Below, piece after piece: positions 10,215 to 21,289 of a stretch of 64,000 nt of DNA. The notes beneath the pieces are model-generated. The model was not told the origin of the DNA. It searched no databases and was given only the letters and a program-made list of their open reading frames with translations. How positions within the stretch are numbered: position 1 is the first letter of the stretch; each line of letters opens with the position of its first letter. The DNA lies in contig JAUTXW010001615.1 of NCBI GenBank assembly GCA_030620095.1, positions 129,501-193,500 on the forward strand. The letters run 5' to 3'. The position numbers were made by a program, and so were the translations under genes. The DNA is from Kuschelorhynchus macadamiae (lineage: Eukaryota > Arthropoda > Insecta > Coleoptera > Curculionidae).

Positions 10215-10430
10215 CGATGTATTAAAAAGAAACAAATTGTTCAGTCTGCTGTAGCTGAACACCAGTATACCACTGGATATATTATAAATGTAAAGGAAAC
10301 CAAGGTTCTAGCATCGGTTCTAGGATTTTATAAACGAAAAATTAGGGAATCTTTTGAAATTTTTAAACATACAAAAAATTTCAATAGAGATACGGGTTAT
10401 GGTCTACACTACACGTGGAAACCGATCTTA
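10212..10430 (+). pseudogene. PLE protein C-terminus remnant
   Basis: The frame reads QSAVAEHQYTTGYII, ETKVLASVLGFYKRKIRE, SFEIFKHTKNFNRDTGY and WKPIL. This matches the segment following the GIY-YIG core in Penelope-like proteins (SAVAEH...H...F....ETKVL....Y...IREA.EI..H..NFNRD.G..L...W.P.L). It is in the correct order before the hammerhead at 10525. The nuclease core and everything upstream are lost, cut by the (TA)n tract and the Tigger element. Confidence 0.75.
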
Positions 10431-10524
10431 GCACAGGGTCACGGTTCGGCGAGCACAAGTCAGGTATAAAAGCCCGCCTGAATCTCTCCGAGCTCAGTCA
10501 GTGTTCGGATCTCGTGGAGTAAAG

Positions 10525-10567
10525 ATTCCTGAAGATGCCTCGTGCAATCGAAGGCGAAACGTCGGAT
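10525..10567 (+). ncRNA. Type I hammerhead ribozyme motif, PLE 3' region
   Basis: Stem I ATTC (10525-10528) pairs with GGAT (10564-10567). The core CTGAAGA is at 10529-10535. Stem II GCCT...AGGC, extended by CG/CG, spans 10536-10555. GAAA is at 10556-10559, followed by the palindromic ACGT and the cleavage-site C at 10563. All core bases fit the consensus. Stem III is only two base pairs without a loop, so efficient cleavage would need pairing between two copies. Confidence 0.75.
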
Positions 10568-10929
10568 AGTAATTTCAATTTGACAAGGTCTAATCCCAAG
10601 AACCATGATTTCTTAACAATTCTTTCAATAAGACATTCAATATGTAACGTATGAAGAACACCCACGTTACATGCTGTTAATAAATATCGTTCTTGTAAAA
10701 AATAGTTGTTTTGTTTGGTTTACATATATCATACTTTGCTATACCTACCTACTAAATCTTGTAAGCTGTCCTTTAGAGGTTCAAATTCTATACAGCAACA
10801 CCGTATTGAAAAATGAATTTACAAAAACTTAAAGATAAACATTTTTTTTATTGAAGCTAGTATCTGTAAATAAATGTGTTTTTGTTTCGAAAATAACATA
10901 TTATATAAGGACTATTCAAATTTGCATTA
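10568..10929. other. No gene recognised
   Basis: The first 60 bases are the rest of the PLE terminal repeat: TCTAATCCCAAGAACCATGA is shared, inverted, with 15990-16010. The remainder is AT-rich and leads into the hAT ORF. Confidence 0.5.
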
Positions 10930-12924
10930 ATGTATTTGTCAAGTTTAGATTGCAATACACCCAGCTCAAATATGTCCCAGAGATATTCAATGATATGGGA
11001 TTACTTCACCAAACTGGAAGGACAAAAATTTGCCTCTTGCAATCAGTGTAATAAAAAACTATCATTTAGAACCTCTATTACAAACCTAAAAACTCATCTG
11101 AGGCTTGTGCATATTGACCTTTTCAATTCTTTCATTCAACTAATAACGCACGACTCGCAAGTGACAAGCGCGGCAGCAATCAAAGCGAGTCAGTCGCAGT
11201 CTATTCCCATAGTGCAAAAGCAGGAAGAAATAGCTTGTTTGTCTCCAGCATCAGCCACAGTCAACCCCGAGGCACCTGAGACGTGTCTGACATTAGCAGT
11301 GAAAACAAGTGATACGAACACTAATTTACCTTATACAATTAGACCATTAAGGTCCAAAGAAGAAGCACACATTGACGCCATGTTCGTAAAGATGATAGCG
11401 AGAACTTATCAACCATTCTCAATTGTAGGTGAGGCTGACTTTGTGGAATTCATAGAGGCACTTAATCTGAATTACGAACTTCCTGAGAAAAAAACAATAT
11501 CTGAAATGCTCATTCCAGAGCTGTATTATAAGTGTTTGATGGATAAGAAAAAGTTAGTTGAGGAAGAAGCATCACACATTTGCTTAACCACAGACTGTTG
11601 GACGTCCTGTACAATGGACGCGTTTATCGGTATCACAGCCCATTTTATTACCAACCGTTTCGAATTTAAAAGCGTCATGCTTAAGTGCTGTCATTTAAAA
11701 GGCGCACCTACCAGTGAAAATCTAGCTCAAACAATTAAAAATGTACTCACCGAGTGGGGTGTAAATGAGAAAGTGACAGCGTGTGTTACAGATAGCTCTC
11801 CTAATATTGTAAGCGGCATTTCTCTTCTCAACATTAACCAGTATGGATGCCTTGCACATAAATTAAACCTATGCCTACAAAAGGCAACGTATTTGTTTGA
11901 TGACACTCTGAAAAAGGTGAACAAAATTGTAATGCATTACCAAACAAGCTGCGAAGCAACGGAAAATTTAATAGATTATCAGGTTAAGGTGCTGAATCAC
12001 GCAGTTCCATTAGTACTCATAAATTCAGTACCTACCTGTTGGAATTCTACATATTACATGATTGAAAGGTTTGTAAGGCTACAAAATCCCATATGTGCCA
12101 CCATGCTCAATTTAAATGCAGATCTACCAGTAATAACCAGTGAGGAGTGGATAGGACTGAAACAGCTGACCAATATAATGAAGCCGTTTGAGCAAGCGAC
12201 AAGGGAGCTGACTTCTGAAAAGTATGTTAGCGGTTCAAAGGGACTTGCAATAGTTACCGGATTAAAAATGTTGATGTCTGACATAGTTGAAAATAAATCA
12301 GAACTTTACGATTCAATAAAAAACATCGTAAGAGCCTTACAATTGGAAATTGATGAGTGCTTTGGAAACATCGAGGATGAAAAAGAGCTGACTTTATGTG
12401 CAGCTTTAGATCCTCGATACAAACTAGATATTTTTAGCGACTGTTTCAAAAGAATCGTTAAGGAAAATCTCCTCAAAGAAATCGACCTTATGATACAAGA
12501 ACAGCAACGTTTTGAAGAACTCGTTGAAATTAAGGATGAGCCAGAACATTCAGAGACTGACGAAGACCTAGATTTGTGGAGACACTTGCACATATCACGT
12601 AGAAAAAGAAAAACCAACACCCGAAGCAGTTTTAGAACATTTACCGAACAGGAAGTAGATGCCTATTTAAATGATGAGGAGGGTAACAAAAAATGCCATC
12701 CCTGTGTTTGGTGGAGGGAAAATTGCTACAAATATCCCCATTTGAGTAAACTGTTCACATCCAAATGTCATATTACCGCAACGTCTGTTCCCTGCGACCG
12801 TCTGTTTTCCAAAACTGGATATACCCTCACCGAACGCAGAATGAGGTTATCCGTTAAGAAGACTGAGATGCTGGTATTTCTGAATGCAAATTTAGAAAAT
12901 GCTGATTATAAAAAATATATTTAA
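10930..12924 (+). CDS. hAT-family transposase with BED zinc finger (ZBED-like)
   Basis: An uninterrupted 664-residue frame. A BED finger lies near the N-terminus (residues 22-61: C37, C40, H56, H61), after either Met1 or Met15. Met15 is the more typical start for this family. The hAT catalytic domain follows: CLTTDCW (D222), ACVTDSSPN (D288) and CLAHKLNLCL (C307, H310). The C-terminal dimerisation region occupies about residues 590-655 (CVWWRENC, PCDRLFSKTGYTLTERR). The protein would bind transposon ends and cut and join DNA in the nucleus. Full length and the lack of stops suggest a young element or a domesticated gene. I could not place terminal repeats or an 8-bp duplication, so which of the two it is stays open. 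Confidence 0.85.
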   Translation: MYLSSLDCNTPSSNMSQRYSMIWDYFTKLEGQKFASCNQCNKKLSFRTSITNLKTHLRLVHIDLFNSFIQLITHDSQVTSAAAIKASQSQSIPIVQKQEEIACLSPASATVNPEAPETCLTLAVKTSDTNTNLPYTIRPLRSKEEAHIDAMFVKMIARTYQPFSIVGEADFVEFIEALNLNYELPEKKTISEMLIPELYYKCLMDKKKLVEEEASHICLTTDCWTSCTMDAFIGITAHFITNRFEFKSVMLKCCHLKGAPTSENLAQTIKNVLTEWGVNEKVTACVTDSSPNIVSGISLLNINQYGCLAHKLNLCLQKATYLFDDTLKKVNKIVMHYQTSCEATENLIDYQVKVLNHAVPLVLINSVPTCWNSTYYMIERFVRLQNPICATMLNLNADLPVITSEEWIGLKQLTNIMKPFEQATRELTSEKYVSGSKGLAIVTGLKMLMSDIVENKSELYDSIKNIVRALQLEIDECFGNIEDEKELTLCAALDPRYKLDIFSDCFKRIVKENLLKEIDLMIQEQQRFEELVEIKDEPEHSETDEDLDLWRHLHISRRKRKTNTRSSFRTFTEQEVDAYLNDEEGNKKCHPCVWWRENCYKYPHLSKLFTSKCHITATSVPCDRLFSKTGYTLTERRMRLSVKKTEMLVFLNANLENADYKKYI

Positions 12925-14375
12925 GTTTTGTTTTTGTATTTAAATTATATTAGTCAGAAAATAATTAAAGTATGTGAAACTTTTGTAAAAGATTTAATTA
13001 AACCGCGAATAGCAGTTCTAGAATGTAAAAACGGAATAAAGCTAATGAAAACCTATTAAAAAGGTCGTTATGCAAAACGATAATTCCCATTTAAGACTTC
13101 TGAAATTTCTCTAGTGAGACATTTTAAATTAACTGCCAAATAATTAATATTATTTAATTTGAGTTACTAGCAAAACAAAAACTGCACAATGCTCTATCAT
13201 AAGACCTCTGTATCAGACTCTATAGAATTCCTTAATTATTAAAATTTTGACCTCAAGTTTTCAAGTCTTCGAAAAAAAAAACGACTTTTACTACAATTAT
13301 CCAGTAACTTTTTTGGGTGAATCCAACATGGCAAAACAAATTGGCTATCTAATAAAATGTTAAAGAAATTCAGTGTACAAAGACCACTTTTTCAACTAAC
13401 ATAAAATGACATAGAAACTAACTGGTAAAATTTTATGTATGTAATTAAGTGAGAATATATGGCGGGTTCTACCAAAATCGAGTGATTCCATGTCCCCTAG
13501 CCAAACATAACCTAAAAACCTACATTACTGTGATTTATTGATTGTAAACATAACTTTCCTTTCTTATTCATTACTCAAATTGAAAATCGCTTTTCATAAA
13601 CTGTATGTATAAAATTTAACACCCCCACTTTCGACTTAAAATATCAGTGTCTTGGCCTATCACTGCTCTAAAAATCGACAAACCGGCGCTTGAAATTATC
13701 TAAAATAATGTACTATCTTATTTTTAAATAAATTATGATATCATAAAAATGTTATAAATGAAAAAATTAGTGGCAAATAATGAAAAGGATTCTCTAAATT
13801 TTTAATTAAATGGGCATAGTTTTTCTAGCTCATTAGTCCCTTGGCGTTATGGAAAGTCGAAAAATTAGAATATATGCTAGTGCTCTAAAGTCAAAGACCA
13901 TCTGCTTTTAAATGCTAGCTTTAGCAATGACCTACTAGGATGTGACTATGTTCTAATTAGTTTGAGCGGAGTGTCAGTATCACTGAAAGTTTTAAATTCA
14001 TTCGTAAGTAATTTCACAAATATTTAAAAGGGGCTTTTCTAATATACCTGGGCATGAAAGCTTTTTGTGAAATGTATTTAATGTAAGAAATAAAAAGCTA
14101 ATTTTCCAAATAGCTTTTAGGATAAATTTATTTTTTATTGAATTCATCAGTCCCTTGTTGTCAATCCCTTGCCTAGAAAAGCGCCAAGGGACTGATGACT
14201 ATACCAAGGGACTGATGTTTTTGTCCCTATCCCCGAAGAGGCTAGTAGTTTAGTGATACAATAATAATAATAATAATATATTTATTCATTCAGAAGGTCG
14301 AATATATGAAAAAGGTTTCGTCACTAAAATCAGAGTCAGTATTATTTCTATAATAAAATATAAATATCAATACAC
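12925..14375. other. No gene; short CAAGGGACTGATG repeats
   Basis: CATCAGTCCCTTG at 14145-14157 faces CAAGGGACTGATG at 14185-14197 and again at 14205-14217. A relative, TTAGTCCCTTGGCG, lies near 13833. An ATA trinucleotide run lies at 14260-14280. A weak trace of the AAGATGGCGG family may exist near 13320-13450. No coding frame is supported. Confidence 0.5.
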
Positions 14376-14379
14376 TTAC

Positions 14380-15060
14380 AAATATAATACGATCCACAAT
14401 ATTAGTTCCTTTAGCTTAAAATTTGATAATAAAAACATAAATAAATTATGTGGTACCCACTCCAACAAACAACAAACACTTTTCAGTCTAAGTGGTAAGA
14501 AAGATAGTATATCCAGGAAAAAGTTCATTAATATGTTCAATTGTCTTATCTGTCTAGGAACTCCCTCAGGTTGTAGAAGGACTTTTCTACCAGGTAGGCC
14601 ATTATGCAACTGTGGAATTGTATGAAGGTACTTGCTGCCTTCATTTCGTTTGGTAGTTGTTAAATATTCTAATACCAGCATTGTACGGAGATTTTTCAAA
14701 AAATGTGTACTGGAAAGATGAGGTCATTGCAATTTCTTGTTTGATATTCATGATTCTCAGCATTACTTGTGAACCTTTGTTTGTTCTTATATACAAATAC
14801 AGAACACTTGAGCATATATATACATGTCAGTGTGGGAATCTTTTGGGCTTTAAATGTTTCTTTGCACGTTTCTGTAGGTTTTAATCCAAATATGAGCCGC
14901 ATGATCCTTTTCTGTCCCAAAAATATTTATCCTGGTCGATTGTCCCCAAAGCATTTATGTTATAGCTAAGATGTGGGTACACAAGTGCATAGTATGCTGT
15001 TTTGAGGATTGTAGTCATACAGGAACGTACTTTTAATATTAAGTGTTATAATGCAATTTT
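14380..15060 (-). pseudogene. LINE ORF2 C-terminal remnant
   Basis: On the - strand: QKRIMRLIFGLKPTETCKET, then KIPTLTCIYMLKCSVFVYKN, matching the region after the reverse transcriptase in the LINE at 29584-32349 (QKRAIRYMYKLG...CKPFF...ILTLPSLFILE). Preceding text gives the ALVYPHLSY-type motif. Several frameshifts. It belongs to the same clade as the copy at 24440-25331. Confidence 0.65.
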
Positions 15061-15986
15061 AATAATATAGAAATATATATATATAATAAAAAAATGGTTT
15101 GCAATATATTGGCTATAAAATGAAAATCTGGTCCATAGACTATACTCAAATCCAACACCTCTGGGACCTTGGGACTTCAGTCTCTCAGTGATCTTCTTGA
15201 AAATATAGATCAATTGCTAATTTTTAAATTATTGTCAAATTAGATTATTTGTTCTGAACTGCTATCATACATAAACATGCATGTACCAAGCAGGAGCCAG
15301 AGGGTTGTAAACACGTTTATGTATGAAAATCATAGAACTCTTTATGGCCAACAATATTCCATCACTATAGCAATGAGTCTTGCCAACATCTTTTTTTTGT
15401 ATTTTTTAATTTGGTTTTTGACAGGTTTTAGTGTCTAAAATGTTATAGTTATATATTTTAAAACAAATACTTTTCTATTATTTTAAATCAGTTTATAAAA
15501 TATCTAAAATAGAACACCTGTATTAGTTTAAGATTGTAATTGGACATTGTCAGTTGATAAATAAATAAATACATTAGTATCTATAAAATGACTGTAACAT
15601 ATTTCATAAAATTATACAGGGTTTAACTTTTTTTGAGGTCAGAATTCTTTTGACTGCCCCAAAAAATTTGCTGTGGCCACACCGATCTAGTTTCCAGCTT
15701 TATTTTACAAATTTTATATTCCTTGGACTTTTTTTATGTCTTGCAACTTTTTCCCAACATTGAAAACACAAATAAGGCAATAATAGGTCTGTGAGAGAAT
15801 CCTGTTTGTATCTGCTAAATCTGTGTCAGAACCTAACATAGCAAAACCTTTTTTTAGTATTTCTTGATAAATGTTTTATTATCTATGTATCTTATTTTAT
15901 TCGCTACTTTTATTTTAATACTATTGACTTCTTTTTAAGCTTTGAATTGATTAACATAGAACGAAAGCTTTTATGGCTGAGGTCTA
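15061..15986. other. No gene recognised; possible LINE tail
   Basis: The segment 15525-15575, ending in repeated AAATA, looks like the 3' end of a LINE on +. A TACAGGGTTTAAC terminus lies at 15615. Nothing else is supported. Confidence 0.35.
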
Positions 15987-16165
15987 TTAAGAAACCATAG
16001 TTCTTGGGATTAGACCGTGTCAAAATTTTCCGACGTTTCGCCTTCGATTGAACGAGCAGTCTTCAGGGATCTTTCTTGTGAAGCATGAATGCAGCCTTGT
16101 GCAATTGAAGGTGAAACATCAGAAAGTGAATCCATTTTCACACAGTCTAATCCCAAGAAACATCA
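15987..16165. mobile_element. Inverted pair of PLE pseudo-LTR relics
   Basis: 15987-16070 (- orientation) and 16090-16165 (+ orientation) carry the same sequence in inverse. Both keep TCTAATCCCAAGAA and the core around CAATCGAAGGCGAAACGTC or its decayed form. It is the same family as 10500-10620. The short arms facing each other without an internal coding region suggest a collapsed PLE. Confidence 0.6.
16028..16070 (-). ncRNA. Type I hammerhead ribozyme motif in PLE relic
   Basis: On the - strand: stem I TCC pairs with GGA; core CTGAAGA (16060-16066); a 20-base stem II segment (16040-16059) ending CGAAGGC; GAAA (16036-16039); then CGTC with cleavage after the last C. The core is consensus. 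Stem I is only three pairs and stem II has mismatches, so activity is doubtful. Confidence 0.6.
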
Positions 16166-17799
16166 TAACTTATTTCAAATTGAATCTTACAACAAACAAG
16201 TTGAACAAATCCAAAGGATACATTTGTAAAATAAAGCAAGAAATCCCACAGTAGTAGTACCAAACTAGGTTAGTGTCACTACAGCAAACTTTTGAGAACA
16301 GTCAGAGGGATCGTGACACCAAAAAAAAAAATAGTTACACCCTATAATTTTCTAATATGTATTCTGGTCATTTTATAGATATTCATTTGGGTTTATAATG
16401 TGTCAAAACAACCTAAAAATATTTAAAAATTTAACACCCTGTAACTTTAAAACAAAGCTTTTCCCGAACCATGTTCCTATGAACCTTATTTATTATTTTT
16501 ATATGTAGAATAGCCCTGCCGAGTATCGAAGATGGATTTCCGAATACCTTGTATTGGTTGTGTGTTTTGTTACTGCTCAGTTAGCATCTGTTTGTATTAT
16601 ACTTTGTCAAAGAGTTAAAAATATTTACACAGTGAATTTAAGTATATGCCTAGGCATATGTCCCTAATGCAGTTGTCATAAAAATACAATATATTACATA
16701 TTTCAAAAAAACTTTTGCACTTTTCTATGCATCAAAAAATAAAATTTTTTATATATGTTGAGAATATTTTGGAGGACACTGAATAAAGACAAATATAGAA
16801 GCAACTCTCAATTTTTTTTATTGTTACCTCACTCCCATCATCTGGAGTTTTATTTCTTAACATGTTAAAACATTCATTTTAAATGAGTTCAGAACCCTTC
16901 TAAATAAAATATGTGAGAACAGAAAAAATACCTCATTTTTTCAATTATTTATTACTTACATTACGTACATCATAATATACTCTTCATGGAGATGTAAATA
17001 TTTATATATATTTAATGCCCACATTTTACATGTTGAAAACATAATTATACAGTGATTTGTAACATTCTGAGAAAATGATTTGCTTGTGGTCCAAATATAC
17101 ATTTTTATTCATAATTCCGAAAGACTTACCTCTTGGCTTTTTGTCCTTAATACCATTATTTAAAAATACACTAAAAGGATTTATATTCAACAGGGAGAAA
17201 TACAATAGTTAACTTAGAATTTGATAGCATTAAGGGTCATTTCACTCATTTCTCTAATATCTACTTACTAAAATCAATAGTTCCATATTTCAAGTTACAA
17301 GAAGTTTAAAAGAACTTTGATACAAAAGGATTTCACATATACTACATAAGTTCCAAGTAAGTAATACAAAACTGTTGATGTTCAACATGTATTCCCTAGT
17401 ATACTGCCTTCTTATGTTATATTAGTAGTTTAAGAACTACCTACATATAAAAAATGTTCATTCAATTTATAAACAGGACAACATGAAAGCATTATCAACC
17501 TTTCTAGATTAAAATTATTTTGAATTTAACACTTCAACGTATGTAATTAAGAAACCTCTAATAGTGGGAGACCCTTTAATATCCAGTTTTAGCTGAGATA
17601 ATATGTAAACACCTCTAATTAAGTTCTAATCATCCTTTCATACATATAATATCAGCATATAGTAAGTAGCTTTATTCACACTGTAATCAAGATACCTACC
17701 TGGAAGGAATAAAAGTTATTCTAAAAAATTAAGTAAATGATATAGAAATAAACAAACATAAAAATAAACTAAATAGTTCCCTACTATTGAAACTTTATT
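16166..17799. other. No gene recognised
   Basis: AT-rich sequence. AACACCCTGTAAC at 16435 and ACACCCTATAAT at 16345 are isolated copies of the common MITE terminus. No open frame of interest. Confidence 0.5.
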
Positions 17800-19330
17800 A
17801 TGTAAATGTACAGAATCTCTCTAATTTATTTAGCTCTTTTAACCTGGATATGTTTGTTAAAGATTCGACTCGAGTGACAAATGTGTTTAGAGGTAACCTC
17901 TGTAATCTGGCCGTTATGACCATTAGGCCATAATACGTATTCAGTTAGAACATAGAAAATAAAAAGTTACAAGAATTTAAAACACATTTAAGTTCAATAA
18001 ATTTATTAGAACTAAAGCAAATAAAAACAATAACAAAAACATAATCTCAAATGATCCTGATCCCCTAGACATTTTAAACCAAAAGATAGTAGAACTCTTT
18101 GATAAACATTTTCCTCTTCAAAAAAAAAGTTGTGGATAATACAAGGTATTAGAATATCTTCAAAAAATCTAAGATTTCTTCACAACTTAAGAAAGTAAGT
18201 GCCAACCCCATTTTTAATAAATACAATACTATCTAATAAAATAATTAATTAAAACTGCAAAGGAATTTTATTGTAAGAAGGATAAACCAAAATTAAGGAA
18301 ATTTGGCATATTGTTAATGGGCTGAGGAGTCTCTTTCTCAACACATATTTTTGTTCTATTGCCCAAAAATTAGTGGCAGAATTAAAGCCATGTGTTAACC
18401 CTTTAACATTTTTAAGAAATATATCTGTGGCAGAAACTTTTCATTTATATGATACAAGTAAGAAGTATTCTATCTGAGATAAAAAATAAAACATCTGCAG
18501 GCATTGATGACATGCCACTAACAATATTTCAAAATCTTCCAGTTAACATTTTGCATACACTGCTATCAGTAATTAATATTTCATTATAATGAGGTGTCAT
18601 TCCCACTTATTTGTAAACAGCATGAGTTAAACCTCTCTATAAAGGTGGAGACCTAAAAAAACCTGTCAATTATCGACCTATATCTCTATTACCTATATTG
18701 TCAAAACTAATAGAAACAATTGTTAAATGTTGCATCCTCTAATAAACACAAATTATTGAATAGTTGTACTTTTGTTTCCAAGATTTGAAAAATACAATGA
18801 TGTAATTTTTAATTTTCTTAAAGGTCTTTACCTTGGGTTGAGAGTGCGGTGGCTGCAGCTGTGTTTTGCAAATTTTCCAAGGCCTTCAACAGTGTGAATT
18901 GCAAAATATTGCTGCAGAAACTTCATTTTTATAGATTCAGGGTTGTGACATGGCTTGAATCATACCTTTGTAGAAGAACCCAGATTGTCAAATGTGAGCA
19001 GAGCATATCTGCTCCACTTAATAACAGATATGGAGTACTACATGGCTCCATACTTGGCCCACTCCTTTTCTTGCTCTATGTTAATGATATTACAACTATT
19101 GACAACAAAGGACGATTTACTCTCTTGGCAGATGACACTACAATTTTCAGGGTTGGAAGAGGACTTACATTATAAATTATCAGCAGATCTAGTGAAGGTA
19201 GAGCAATGGTGCCTCTCTCTTAATATCGGCAAGAGAAGTATTCTGACCTTTAAATGCAGAATTCCTAAGTTGCCTTTTTAGACAATTGTATGCTCGAAAA
19301 TCAGCAAGGTATCTAGGTGTTTTTCATTAA
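17800..19330 (+). pseudogene. Decayed LINE, endonuclease start to reverse transcriptase
   Basis: Fragments in order on +: NVQNLSNLF (start of ORF2), KIVELFDKHFPLQKK, then in the reverse transcriptase AAVFCKFSKAFNSVNCKILLQK, RYGVLHGSILGPLLFLLYVND and LLADDTTIF. They match the LINE at 29584 (AAAVFCDLSKAFDCVNH; GVPQGSVLGPILFLVYVND; FADDATIL). The first catalytic Asp of the RT (DLSKAFD) has become K, and FADD has become LADD. Most of the endonuclease is gone. It is a dead copy. Confidence 0.7.
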
Positions 19331-19394
19331 AAAAAGATGCTTAATTCATTTTGTATATTCATTATGGAAAGTATAACCATACTACATAAAAAAT

Positions 19395-19690
19395 ATTAAA
19401 CAACTCTAATCAAATGTAGCCATATTACACGAAATAAAGGTGAACTAAGATTGCCAATACCAATCATCCTATTAAGAAGGGTATCATTCTCAACACGGTC
19501 AAATTCCCTGCAGAAATCATATAAAATCACAATAGGCCCTTCCCCCTCTAGAACTTCCTCAAAAAAAGAAAATATGACCCAAAAAGTTGATTTTTGAAAA
19601 ATAAATCTGTGTTGCTGAGGTAAAATTATATATTTTATTGTCAAAGTATGATACAACCCTAGCATCACGTAGGTATTAAAAGACCTTTGA
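19395..19690 (-). pseudogene. LINE reverse transcriptase fragment, second clade
   Basis: A 90-codon - frame reads ILPQQHRFIFQKST, FFEEVLEGEGPIVILYDF and FDRVENDTLLNRMIGIGN. It matches the reverse transcriptase region from QxGF to motif A (YDFCREFDRVEN; the usual form is DFSRAFDRV). It differs from the LINE at 17800-19330, so it is a separate insertion. Confidence 0.65.
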
Positions 19691-21285
19691 AAAACAATAC
19701 ATTAAAAGTAATTGATTAGACAGTATCATATTTACTGATACCTCACGACTTTCTAGGATAGCATGGGCATTCCATAGCTAGCATAAGGGAAGGGAAGAAA
19801 ATAGATGTGGCAACTGTTTGTTTAGTAATTATCCGCATATCTGTTCCACTGGCCTCTGAGACCATATGTTAGTAACAAAGTCTTAATAGAGACATTACAC
19901 AAATCAAAGAAGCTCAAGACTCGTGCTTACACAGAGACTGTCTTCAAACGATAGGAACTTTTAAATATATTTAAAGTACATGTTGTTTGACGATATATAA
20001 AATAAGTAAATTCATTTGGAATTTAAAGCATTCTGAATTCAAATTCTTATTCAAATCATATCAAAGTTCTGATAAATATTTTACACGGAATGGATTTTAC
20101 CAGCCTGGTTTAAGTGGTTTAGTATAAAAATAGTTACCTGAGTTGTTAATATTTTATACTGATTTAAACATTTACGTCATAAGGCTCAATAATATCACAG
20201 TTTACAATTTCTCAATGCGATAAATAAAGTTTTTCGCACACGGGATAAGTACTTAAACTATTTGAAATATTAAAATAAACACTTTCAAATTAATAATACA
20301 AAAATTAAACGGTAAAAATGGAAAAGAAATAAGAAAACCACACAAAAACCACTTCTTCTTAAACGTCAATCGCTCGAGGCTAGAAAAAAAACCATTTGGC
20401 TTAGGAATGTTTAGAGATTGGAAAACGTATATTTAACTTTTCTAGACGCGAGCCACCGCATAACGGAAACATTTTTAAACAACCTCCTATCTTAACATGT
20501 TCAGAATTAGTTAAAGTAGTTTAAAGTTTTTTGACACTATTTCACTATTTTCATAATTTGTTGAAGGAATACTACATTAGTTGTTTTTCTTACATACACG
20601 CAAATAATAAAATTTTTCGAACGCATCGGGTTGTTGTGCGATGCGAAGGTACCAGGCTAAGTACGGTGCAATGGGCATGGCATCATTGTGTACCCTTGCA
20701 CTTAAGTATATTGACCTATTCACATGTTTCTTCGATTTTACTGCCTTGAGCTGTTAGGACTATACGGCCGAGACGTTTTATTAGGGATTTCCGGATAGCG
20801 AGCTGTTAAACTGCTGGTACACTCCGTTTATTTCAGATATTTTTCTAATTAGTCTTCTGGTAAAGTTTTCCATGTATTTTGAAGCTCTTGGTCTCCACTA
20901 GCTGATCCTTGAGAGTAGTACAAGCTATCTCCTGACCCCTCCAACTCCCGCCTCGTAGCGGCCTACATATTCTATGTAGAACTGGCCAGACGAACATGAT
21001 AGAATTCAGAAACAACTAGCCCTCACTCGTTCACAGCACCTGCTCCCTTTCTAGCGGGTCATTAGTTTCCACCCTGAGAGGTTGAGTCTCCCGCCTCCCA
21101 CCGAACCAAAACAGCTAAAACGAACACGTGGAACCACGTATGTTAAAAACGAAGAGGTCTGCCTTCCACGAGGCGATTCGAAAGACTCCACAACATTTAA
21201 CTTTGCACAAAATTTTCATGTCATTTGTACAGGGTTTTCATTTATAGTTTGACACCTAGTTAAAACCTTTACTATAAGAGATACA
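19691..21285. other. Non-coding; GC-richer patch at 20600-21180
   Basis: 19691-20600 is AT-rich and featureless. From about 20620 to 21180 the composition rises clearly, with CCCGCCTCGTAGCGGCC near 20945, CTCCCGCCTCCCACCG near 21090 and CACGTGGAACCACGT near 21125. No protein frame is convincing. It may be the 5' end of the LINE fragment that follows or an upstream regulatory region of delta-COP. Neither can be shown. Confidence 0.3.
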
Positions 21286-21289
21286 TAAA

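Noticed and set aside
12054..12620. Two - frames inside the hAT gene
   Set aside because: Antisense shadows; no domain.
20531..20749. 72-codon + frame in the GC-richer patch
   Set aside because: No domain and weak start context; not supported.
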